Assembly (NCBI RefSeq): GCF_010389155.1 | Contig: NC_057765.1 | Location: 3,534,001-3,598,000, forward strand | Direction: 5' to 3' | Length of the DNA: 64,000 nt | Source of the DNA: Erigeron canadensis | Lineage: Eukaryota; Streptophyta; Magnoliopsida; Asterales; Asteraceae | Shown here: positions 13,003 through 23,101 of the stretch, piece after piece | Layout: every line of letters begins with the position of its first letter | How positions within the stretch are numbered: the first letter of the stretch is position 1 | Notes under the pieces: model-generated | The model's input: the letters and a program-made list of their open reading frames with translations, nothing else | What the model was told of the DNA's origin: nothing | The model's database searches: none | Position numbers and translations under genes: made by a program

Positions 13003-13352
13003 GTATTTTCTATTTAGCTCAAGTGGTTGAGCACCTGCCTTACAAGCAGTAGGTCTTGGGTTCAAGACTTGGGAAGTACATAGGAAGTCTTTCTATGAAG
13101 GCTTGACTTGGATATATATACTCAAGTTCAAGTCTGAGAAGGCAGAGTTTACCCCTATTGATCGACGTGCCTTCGGGCGGATTAGTAGGGGGTTTTCCCC
13201 CATCGGGTATTTGAAATAGACATTTCTACTTCGAGGGAGCTCTCTAGCGCAGACCCGGTTAAAACAACGTATGTTATACCTTCCGCTGTCGAATTACGAC
13301 ACGAAGTTCTCAAACGAAATTCACTTTTCAAAAAATAAATAAAAATAAATAA
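13003..13352 (+). mobile_element. tRNA-derived SINE with target-site duplication
   Basis: The head contains an RNA polymerase III A box (TAGCTCAAGTGG) and B box (GGTTCAAGACT) about 35 bp apart. A tRNA-unrelated body includes AACAACGTATGTTATACC, and the tail is (AAATA)n. The 13-bp sequence ATAAACCCGTTCA flanks both sides (12990-13002 and 13353-13365), showing target-primed insertion. A related copy lies in reverse at 20610-20920. Confidence 0.85.
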
Positions 13353-13817
13353 ATAAACCCGTTCAAATACCTTCAGACTTCAGAGCTTAAAGGTCAAGGT
13401 CTGTAAAATACTTCTTCAAAATGTTTGTTTATAATCATGTAATTTTTTTTTTAAATCCAAATGAGCTATCGAACTATCGTGCTTTAATAATTACTTAAAA
13501 TCCTTGCTTCAATTAACCTCGAATATTGCTATATATTATTCATGCTCGAGTTAGATGCCCGTTTATACGGAGTATATTTTAGATAACTAACATCAAGCTT
13601 GCATATATAATTTATTAAATGATCCACTTATATATCTACACCAAGTCACTGAAATAATGAAATTAGTAGATATCAACGTAAATTTCAAAAAGAATTTCCT
13701 CATCAATTCGCTCATTCTAAGGAAAAAACTTTATCATTAAGAATGATGAAGTAATTAAGTTTACAAATGCTCTTCGTGATCGGTTATGAAGTATTTTCGA
13801 ACAAGGCAAAAACAAAA

Positions 13818-13834
13818 GCTGGAATAGCTCAGTT

Positions 13835-13867
<33 letters not shown>

Positions 13868-13891
13868 GAGGTTCGAGCCCTCCTTCTAGCG
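13818..13891 (+). tRNA. tRNA-Asn (GTT)
   Basis: A 74-nt cloverleaf. Acceptor GCTGGAA pairs with TTCTAGC, followed by discriminator G. The D arm is AGCTCAGTTGGTTAGAGC. The anticodon stem GTGGC/ACCAC holds the loop CTGTTAA with anticodon GTT. The T arm is GGAGG-TTCGAGC-CCTCC. There is no intron, and a T run follows as a Pol III terminator. It matches the normal plant cytosolic tRNA-Asn layout and appears functional. Confidence 0.95.
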
Positions 13892-13946
13892 TTTTTAAAG
13901 TTTTTATTTTTACAAAATATATCACTTTTATATAAGTTTCTTCTTA

Positions 13947-16171
13947 GGTAAGAGGGAGTGGGACTTGGGTAAGGGGTCGGGTATGTGTAACTCGATCGGC
14001 TACACCATTCCTTCCGTTCGGCTATGAATCGGGTATCATGAATCGGGTACCAATTCGGGGTATGTAACCGATGTTGGGTAGAGCTTGTAACGTTCGAAAT
14101 TGGTGGGTCCCCCCCCCTCAACGGCTCATTTGACTCAATTTAAAAAAAAAAAATTTTTTTTTCCCCTCCTAGATATATATAACCTTCTTCTATATATATA
14201 CATACACCTTCACCACCATTTCTACCTCACCACCTTCACCCACCATGGAACCACCACGAGGTAACAAACGAAACCCACCAGTTAATCGTCATCAACTACC
14301 ACCACCGAATTGGCAACCACCACCCAATCAGTACTATACACCACCACCACCATCCACCCACTACTCCCAGACACACCAACAACAATACTATACGCCACAA
14401 CCTGCTAGTCCAGCCTACGGCTACAACATGGGTCCACCTCTAATGGTCGAACCACACCACATTGAGCTTGCACAATCAAGTGACTTTGGTGCGTTTGATG
14501 ATCTCGCTAGTGACGACGTTGTACCTGAAACGCCAAATCCAACTCCATCCGCAACTCCAACCGGTTTGTATGTATACATACGTAACATATAGACTGTTTT
14601 GTATATATATATACGTATATATAAACTGTTAATATATATATATAGTTAATATAGTTATAGTTGGTGATATACACACTATTAATATAGTTATATATATATA
14701 CATACGTATATATAAACTATACATACGTATATATAAACTGTTTTGTAGAAGAAGAGGATGATGAGGAGGTTGTAGAATGTGATGCTCGTGGGAAGAAAAA
14801 GTTTCCCGGGAGGAAGCCGCGTGAAGTATGGACAGAAGAACAAGAAGTGGCGTTGGCTCAAGCATGGATTCAAATCTCGGAGTGTAAGAAATATGGGAAC
14901 GAACAAAAGGCGGAAGGGTTTTAGAAGCGAGTTCTTCAACACTATGCTAGTACCTTGGGTTCGACTAATCGAACCTTTCATAGCTTGACTACCAAGTAGA
15001 AGGTGATGAATGCGGAGATGGGTAATTTCAACGGGTTGTGGATTCAAGCGGTAAAAATATGAACCATTATTATGAAAACCTTGCAAATGTTTTATGTATG
15101 CGTTTGGTATATATATGTTTTCTCGCAATGCTTCTGTAATGTTTCTGTTTCTGTTTGTGTGTTTATATATGTATATATAGTTTGGTATATATATGTATAT
15201 ATATGTTTTCTCGCAAAGCGTTTGGTATATATATGTATATATAGTTTATGTTTCCGTTTTGTGTTTATATATGTAGTTTCGTGTAAAGGGAAGTGGATGC
15301 AATGACTTGGATATTACGACGACCGCTTTGTCCGATTACTATACCAAAATGGAGAAGCATTTTACTCATATACCGACGTGGAATGTGGTGAAAGTTCATG
15401 ACAAGTGGAAGCAACAAGAATGTTTCTCTAGTATTGTAGGAATGGGAATCCCGACGTCTAGTGGATCTTCAAAGAGAAAGTCATCGGATTTTGAAGAGGC
15501 AAGCAACGACAATGTACTACCCGACATGAATGAAGACCCCTGCCCGCCCCTGCCGCCAAGAAAGATGAAAAAGAAGCAAGTTGCATCGTCCTCAAGCTCG
15601 GCGACAAGTGTGGCCAATGAACTCACGAACTACGCACAAAGGAGGACGCGGTATATGGAGATTAAGGAGGAGAAGGAAGATTTGGCGAAGCGTTTGATGG
15701 CTACACAACTCGAGGGGGAAATGTTCAAGAACCGCCAACGTGAATGGAAGGTGTTTATGGAGCCGCATGACGACATTGTCGATCCCGTCTTGTTGGAATG
15801 CGTTTTAGAGGAAAAACGCGCTCTCGGAAAAAAAAAACGGGTGGCCATGTAATTTTTAATTTTAATTTGAAGTATTGTGTTGAACTATTTAATTTTTAGA
15901 CATTTGTGGTTTGTATGTTTTTTTTTAAAAAAAAATGGAATGTAATGTTTGTTGTGTGTTTTATTTGTTAATGTTTTAGTATTTATATTTATATAGTTTT
16001 ATTATATGTAATAAAAAAAATGAAAAAGAAAATAAAATTGGGTAGGATTGGGTATGTATTACCAGTGATTTGGGTAAAAATTGAGTAGAATTGGGTAGTT
16101 GTGAGTTGGAGAGTTTTGATTGGAAAATGATTTGAGTAAGTTTGGGTAAGAATTGAGTACTCCTTCCTACC
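13947..16171 (+). mobile_element. PIF/Harbinger element carrying only the Myb-like ORF
   Basis: Flanked by TTA at 13944-13946 and 16172-16174. The left end is GGTAAGAGGGAGTGGGACTT and the right end in reverse is GGTAGGAAGGAGTACTCAAT, with G-rich repeats of GGGTA type inside both ends. The 2.2-kb interior encodes the Myb/SANT-like accessory protein but no DDE transposase. Confidence 0.75.
14245..15852 (+). pseudogene. Harbinger Myb/SANT-like accessory ORF, two nonsense codons
   Basis: Three exons (14245-14563, 14749-15050, 15289-15852) with matching phases. Exon 1 is Pro/Gln/Tyr-rich. Exon 2 has an acidic stretch, then the SANT-like domain starting VWTEEQEVALAQAWIQISEC. Exon 3 holds FTHIPTWNVVKVHDKWKQQ and a Lys/Glu-rich coiled C-terminus. 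This is the protein that plant databases often mislabel glutathione S-transferase T3-like. In exon 2 two codons that are Trp in the family read TAG (after KAEGF and after HSLTTK), both explained by G-to-A changes. All else is open, so inactivation is recent. In active elements it works with the DDE protein to bind the ends. Confidence 0.7.
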
Positions 16172-16222
16172 TTAACGGCAAATCTAACAAGGTTACGTTG
16201 AAGTGGATAACTTTGCATTTCC

Positions 16223-16366
16223 AATAGGAAGCTGAGAGTTCCAACAAGTAAAATCCATATAAGATACGGAGTATTAAAAAATCAGTTTCTTATCCATTTT
16301 ACTCATTTTACATATTAGATTTCTTACGTACATAACTTGTTTTACGAGAACCTTCTTCTATTCTAG
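16223..16366. repeat. Direct repeat, left copy (right copy about 19942-20062)
   Basis: AGGAAGCTGAGAGTTCCAAC and the following 120 bp recur from about 19944 with small indels (for example TTTTACTCATTTTACATATTAG against TTTTACTCATGACATATTAG). The copies lie 3.7 kb apart. They may be element termini or a local duplication; no LTR signature (TG..CA, PBS) was found. Confidence 0.65.
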
Positions 16367-17302
16367 TGAACTAGAGTGAAGGTCCGTGTGTTGCATGGTC
16401 GGGCTTTACGGGTTATTTTGTATGTTTCTTTTATTTAGCGGTTTTTTCTTATGATAGTTTGAAATTTTCTAAACAATACAAAATGATATCAAAAGAACTA
16501 AAAGGAAAAAAGGCGTTAATCTTATTCAAAATCAAACCAAAGTCAACCTGATAAACTAAAATAAATACTTCTAAAGCTTGAAATACAACTCTACACACTC
16601 TCTCGATCTCAAAGCCCTTCTGATAACCTGCCGTATAAGAAAGAAAAAAGAATACGGCTCAGCAAAAAGCCCAGTAAACGGTATGACAAAAGCTAAAATA
16701 TAATTTCAAATGCGGAGACGTATATTAAAAGAACGAACTTATTACCTTAACAAACTTATTTCAAATCAAAGTTTACATACGCATAGTTCACAAATACCAT
16801 ATACATTAACAAATCAAATTAGACTATAAAACCAAGTTCCATAAAATAATGCACATAAGAGTCAAACAAAATTACTTGTCAAAGGGTCGAACGCTTCATA
16901 TGACACTACGAAAACGCAAACCGTCAAACTTACAAAATGCATAGGACCGATCCATACGCCTCCTATCAAAATATCAAAGTGCGCATACCACTACCAGGTA
17001 ATCAAAAGGAGACGTCGTAGATCAAATCAAATACACCGCTACGGCCGGTGCCACGTCATCGGTGTCACAATAACACGCCCATGGGACCTCCATGGATATG
17101 TTACTTTTATATGTATATCTTAAGAAACCATTTTAATTGACTTATATATATATATACTTAAATATATCAAATGACAAACTTAGTTTTCGGACAAATAAAT
17201 AATAATTACATATATTTCGAGACATTCTAAAATATTAACTTAAAACCACATCTTCATCCACCCAATTCTTATAAAATTTCAATAGAGTCACTTATAAATT
17301 TT

Positions 17303-17485
17303 CGGGCCAATCAATATGATTCATAGTATGCGACTGTATTAATTTCCGTGGCCAATGAATATTCGAGGGACATATCATAAATCACAAAATGCGACTGTAT
17401 TAATCTTTTGGGGCCAATTAATATGATTTATAATAAGCGACTGTATTATTATTTCGGCCAACGAATATTGAAGGGACATATTAGT
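17303..17485. repeat. Short interspersed tandem units
   Basis: GCGACTGTATTAAT occurs at three places, alternating with GGCCAAT(C/G/T)AATAT blocks, giving a two-part repeat of roughly 55-60 bp. Confidence 0.65.
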
Positions 17486-18430
17486 GTACAAATCATCGCA
17501 CCAAATGTAATATACCAAACGCATCTTTTCGGGACCATACTCAAATTGGGTTTGAAGAGATGGTTTTGACACAAATATAAAGAATAAAATATTATGATTC
17601 CCAAATAAATATTTCTGAAGGCAACCTCGTTAGTACATCAAAAGTCAGGGATATCACAATATTTATACAAAGGATAACAAACAACTAATTTTTCAAATAA
17701 CAAGCATCTTTTATAAAAATAAATACACATTTAATCATATTAAGTTTTGAGAGAAAAGATTTTACCGGAAGGATCCTAAAACCAACTACAATATCCGTAC
17801 AATAATATATACATATATAACAAATAAAAGTCTTTGAAAGAAAATATTGGACCGAAAAGCTCCTAATTACCTTTAGAATATTCGTACCTTAGTAAAGGTC
17901 TAAATTTTCAAAAGTCGGTGTACTCCACCAAGATTAGCAAACAAAATTTACATTAAAATAATTTAACTAAAATCAATATACTTTAAGAATTTCTATAAGA
18001 ATTAGTTATTTAGATTTATAGTATTTTCTTTAATATGGTTAATAACCATAACTTGTTTAAAACATATATTAAAATGATAAAGTTTGTCATATGGCTGACT
18101 GGCTTTCTACTTGCATGTACGTATGCGGAAAACTCGTTACAAAGGTTGTCATTATATTGCAACATCGAAAACTAACAGTAATATGATTAATCGTTTAGCT
18201 ATTGATCAAATTTTTCTCGATCCATTTCTATATAACGTCTTGTGTCTTATTATACTTAAATCGAAAGAAGAACTTTTGTTTTATGCCATCATCGAAAAGT
18301 TTTTGTTTTCTGTTTCGCGAGTTTGTATCAATATTATAGATCGATTACCACAAAACGTACGTACATTATTAGTATACTTTTTATATCTATTATATAAACA
18401 CAAGGTAGATATTTAAATGAGTTGATCTCG

Positions 18431-20100
18431 ATATACCTCTACGGATGAAAGATGGTCCTCGTAAACGAACTCGAATAGATCTCGAAACGAACAAGAAACA
18501 ACTCAAGGGTGATAGCTTAGCCCGAAGCAGATCTAGCTACGAACTTTCTAACCTATGATCTAAACATAGACTCTTGTTTCTAAATTTCTGATCAATATAT
18601 CAAGGATTTGCGGTCAACGGAAGAGTGGGACGTACGATGGTGTAGTTTCTGTTTCGAATGGTGAAGATGTGCTGAAAACTTATGATCAATGTGTATTTAT
18701 ATATATCTTAAGGTTGGGTTTGATGGATGAATAAAAGGGAACAAAATCTGACTCTATAAAATAGATTGTAGCTGAGTAATAGAGGATTTGATTTTATCTA
18801 ATTTGATCGTCTCTTTGATTTATATGACCAAGTTTCTCCAATTTTGATCAAATATTTAGTTTCACTTAATTAACACAAATTGCTTTTGTGCTCAATTTGT
18901 CTACTGCCGCAAGCCGTGCAAGATGAGAAAAACTAAAAGAAGATTTAATATTTGTATAGAACTTATGATTATAGTTACAAAGTATATTTATTTGGCTTTA
19001 TAAATTTGGAATACATGTAGACGTAACCTACACCCAATCGATTTGAATTCTTTCTTTTCACTAATAATAATTATTATTATTTTAACAGTTATTGATTCAT
19101 ACATACATATCCCTTAGTAACTTTTGATTCAATTCATTCCATATTTATTTAACATTACTTCATTTGTTTTTAAAGTCGATGATTCTAAATTCCTTACATG
19201 TTGTCTAATATCTTTCTTAACCAACGCTATACATATTCACGTTAGTTTTTAAATTTCATGTTCTATGACACTAATAATTTAATTATCAAAAATAAGGATG
19301 TTAGTGATATCGTTTTAATTAGCATACGCGTTATAACAAACCATTCAATTAGTATTATATCATTCTCTTAATACATTCGTGTCATTTTTTTTACGACTTA
19401 ATCTATCTATCTATATATATATACTTAGCCCATATTAATACTTCTAATTTATATTTACTTAGATATTTAATTTGGGGTACCAAATTATCAATACCAACAT
19501 ACATCTACACTAAACTATATATATTATAATAAATAGATAGATAAGCATTCAATACCCTAATAATCCTATTAAGTCATTAACCTTATTAAGTATCATATAA
19601 TAAACCCTATTAAGTACATATCGATAAAGCGTCAAGAATACGCTAATTTTTCCACTATCATGATAGAACTTTTAATTATATATAGATTATCAATACCAAC
19701 ATACATCTACACTAAACTATATATATTAAATAGATAGATAAGCATTCAATACCCTAATAATCCTATTAAGTCATTAACCTTATTAAGTATCCTATTAAAC
19801 CCTATTAAGTACATATTGATAAAGCGTAAAAAATGCGTTAATTTTTTCACTATCATGATAGAACTTTTAATTATATATAGATACAGATAACCAACAAGCC
19901 AACCTTCTTCTTGGATTCATTTAGGAAGCTTGGATTCATTTAGGAAGCTTAGAGTTCCAACAAGTAAAATCACATAGAAAAAAAAATCAGTTTCTCATCC
20001 ATTTTACTCATGACATATTAGATTTCTTACATAACATGCTTTACGACAACCTTCTTCTTATTTTGGTAAATACATAAGCCGACAACCCAACCAACCCATA
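18431..20100. other. AT-rich noncoding region
   Basis: Apart from the tandem duplication and the direct repeat, no gene or bounded element was recognised. Confidence 0.4.
19487..19881. repeat. Direct tandem duplication, about 195 bp x 2
   Basis: ATCAATACCAACATACATCT through CATGATAGAACTTTTAATTA occurs at about 19487-19685 and again at about 19689-19881 with few differences. Confidence 0.8.
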
Positions 20101-20110
20101 TCACTTGGAT

Positions 20111-20233
20111 TCATTTAACAACGCGAGCCCACGTCGAGCCATCTGGAATTGTTGCCCAATGTTTAGTTGCAATCGAGCAGTACACAAATAAATGTTTAGA
20201 TGTCTCCTCAATAGTAGAACAAATCGAACACAA
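20111..20233 (-). pseudogene. LINE reverse-transcriptase zinc-binding (zf-RVT) remnant
   Basis: On the minus strand the frame reads LCSICSTIEETSKHLFVYCS, continuing to IATKHWATIPDGSTWARVV and a stop. This has the Cys-x2-Cys, Glu-Thr, His-Leu-Phe and Cys spacing of the zf-RVT domain found at the C-terminus of plant LINE polyproteins. Only about 40 codons remain and no reverse-transcriptase core was found nearby. Confidence 0.65.
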
Positions 20234-20609
20234 AGTTGGGAAGTAAAAAAAAGTAGATTGATCGATGAGAACTCCTTGATCCTATGTACCGAATTAACAC
20301 CCACATAACCCATCTAAAGATAGAGTTATGTTAATTTAACCATCTATTGATAACTCTTTCGGTCAAATTCACTCGAGTAAGTAAATTTAACTAATGTGAG
20401 TCAGGTGCGAATGTTAAGTTTATCTTTTTGAGGACCAAAGGGTCCCATTATGCTGATTAGACAAAATTACCATTTTTTTTTGTTTTTTGAACGGCGTTAT
20501 AGAACCATTTTGTAGAGGGCTATAACAAGTGTATTGAGTGTTAATCTATCGAAAGGGTTTATGTGGCATAGCAAGATGGATATTTTGGGTATTTTAACAT
20601 TTGTTTTAT

Positions 20610-20920
20610 TTTTATTTTTTTTAAAAAGTGTAGATTACTCACAACGAATGGTCCAACATACGTTGTCTTAACCGGATCCGCGATAGAGAGACCCCTCACT
20701 TCCAATACCTAATAGGAGGAGAAACCCCCAACTAAGCCGCTCAAATACATGACATTTAATTGGGATAAAACTCTGCCCCCTCTGCAAGACTCAAACTCAC
20801 GTCACTGGAAGAGTTCAATTGTGAAATTCTTTAAAATGTCTTTCCCATGTCTCAAACTCGAGAATTTCAATAAGTAAAGTTGGTGTTTAACAACTGAGTT
20901 ATAATGATAATACTCTTGGG
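20610..20920 (-). mobile_element. Second tRNA-derived SINE, reverse orientation
   Basis: The reverse complement contains ATAACTCAGTTGTTAAACAC (A-box-like), GAGTTTGAGTC (B-box-like), TAGTTGGGGGTTTCTCCTCC and GGTTAAGACAACGTATGTTG, collinear with the SINE at 13003-13352. The T-run at 20600-20630 is its A-rich tail. No clear target-site duplication was seen, so it is older. Confidence 0.65.
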
Positions 20921-21316
20921 TTATAAAGTTAGGGTTTTATCACAACTTATGGTATATTTTCTAGAGTTTGTACTTTCTAAATATTTAACATTTTTATATG
21001 AATCATAATTAATTATCATTTTTATGAAATCATAAATAGTCATCATTTTTATGAACTATAAATAAATCTATATTTTTATATAGTACAAAGATTAGTCTAT
21101 TAAATACATCATTACTTATAATCAAGGGCATAAATTAAGTTAGTATAGAGTTAACATACTTGATAGAAGTATACATTTTATGAAGTTGAATTCTTATGTT
21201 CAATGCTAAGCAAAATAGCAAATGAATTGTTTAGAATATTTGATATAAATTAAGAATAAATATTAGTGTTAAAAAATATAAACAGATACATTAGTAAAAC
21301 TCACTTAAAATTTTTA
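20921..21316. other. AT-rich spacer, nothing recognised
   Basis: Contains a weak ATCATTTTTATGAA(T/C) repetition near 21014-21050 and nothing else. Confidence 0.4.
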
Positions 21317-21686
21317 GAGAAAATGTCATAAATAGTCCCTGTGGTTGTTGGTATTTGCATTTTGTCCCCTGTACTTTTTTTCGTTGCAAACAGTCACTTG
21401 GTTTTTCATTCTCATTGCTAGCAGTCCCTGACACTAACTTCTGTTAATTTTAGCCATTAAATCCCTCACGTGCATATCACAAATAGTCACTGTGATTACG
21501 AAATGGTCCAAAATGCCCTCACGTGATATGCACGTGAGGGATTTAACAGCTAAAATTAACAGAATTTAGTGTCAGTGACTGCTAGCAACGAGAATAAAAA
21601 TCAAGGGACTGTTTGTAACGAAAAAAAGCACAAGGGGGCAAAATGCAAATACCAACAACCACAGGGACCATTTCTAACATTTTCTC
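21317..21686. mobile_element. Palindromic foldback MITE
   Basis: The two halves are inverted copies across the whole 370 bp. The termini are GAGAAAATGT / ACATTTTCTC and the centre is near CACGTGCATATCAC...GTGATATGCACGTG. The flanks AAATTTTTA and AAAGTTTTA match at 8 of 9 positions, suggesting a Mutator-like 9-bp target duplication. Confidence 0.8.
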
Positions 21687-23101
21687 AAAGTTTTAATTGA
21701 CTTTTAAGTCACATAGAAAACGTGAGATTATTATTAGGGATCAAGAAAATGCCACATCTCCTAGCAAAAATGTTTTGTTCCTTTAAGATTGATGTATCTT
21801 TTTTATATATACAAATTATTTATGTTTTTTATATATTTTTTTCATAGGGTATTTTTAAGTTTATGACATCTAAGTACCTAACCTTGATTTGTTTTCAGTT
21901 TAACGGAGATTGTCATATAATACTTTTAAAATTAAGTAATCATTTGAAGAAGGAAAGCAAACCGATATAAATGAATCTATATATTCAAATGTAATACCTC
22001 GGAAATTTAAGATATTGTTCTAATGATTAAAAGTAAAGTAATGTACGAGTAATATAAGTAGCTAGCTATTGATATGTTTTTTACTTGTTTTTGTTAAATG
22101 CCTAGTCGTTTGCTTACAAATACTAAGAAAATAGCCAGTGAAATTCAGGCGCAAATAATAGAAAGGAGAATTTTATTTATTTATTTATTTTCAAACTTGG
22201 GACATATATCAAGATTAAAATTAGATTTTTATCTGTAAAGTTAAATTAGAAGGAAGAAGAAGATAAGGTCAGCGATTTTGATAAACTCCAGGTTGGTTTA
22301 AAGGGGAAAACAAGGAGTCTGGAATTTAAGAGGATTAGAAATGATTTGTATGAGTGTTAAATATTTCTTCTTAATCCAGATAGATATTAGGATAACTTCA
22401 AAAAGTTTAGATAGCAAGTTAGGTTATATTTTGAGTCAAAAAATCATCACCAAAAATTATAAAAAGTCTAGTTTTTTTTTTTACAAGAAGTTACACGTAA
22501 ATTATATGACCATTATAAATAAATATCTTGGTGCTAAAAACCTTTAATATTTTTATGTCTCATATGCTAAGGATATATCATATCTCAATTAAAATATATC
22601 AAAAGTAGAAGTGTGTAGCTTTCCTATCCATTCTTTTCCTCAACTTTACAAGATTATTTCTTAGGAATAATCCAGAACATTTTCCATTTCTTTCTAACAC
22701 ACACACGTACAAACAAACCATACGTCACAAAAAAATAATACTCCGTAAAAGAAAATAAAACCTACAAATACAAAGAGTATATAAAAATTGAAATTGCTAG
22801 AAACAGAACCACCACACAACACTCACAAAAACAAAAGTATAACAAAAATATATTCTTTGGAATCTTTCATCATTTTTAGTCCAATAAATTGGCCTTTTTT
22901 CTGATATACTTTTTCTAAACCCCAATTCTCATTAAAAAGTTCAGTACTTCTATTCTATTAATTGATCTTTTCATTTAATCCAATTAAATTTCTATTTTCT
23001 GATTCTCTTTCTCTTTTTCTGTGTGTGTGTTTTAGTGTTTTGTGTGTGTGAGAGAAAAACACATAAAATCCTGCTTACAAAATAAACTGATACCCAACAA
23101 T
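21687..23101. other. Spacer and upstream region of the PP2C gene
   Basis: No gene recognised at 21687-22600. From about 22680 to 23101 the sequence becomes CT/CA-rich (CTCTTTCTCTTTTTCTGTGT near 23003), as expected for a plant promoter and 5' UTR ahead of the ATG at 23102. Confidence 0.4.

Larger units (their letters stand above)
16172..18430. other. Repeat-derived noncoding region, unclassified
   Basis: No gene found. The stretch 16540-17100 contains AAAAAGCCCAGTAA-type text and GTGCCACGTCATCGGTGTCAC and looks like untranslated retrotransposon sequence, but no terminus was recognised. The small frame at 18111-18416 has no domain signal. Confidence 0.35.

Noticed and set aside
14629..15305. 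Several overlapping Tyr/Ile/Val-rich frames
   Set aside because: They lie in TA-rich introns of the Harbinger Myb-like gene or antisense to it.
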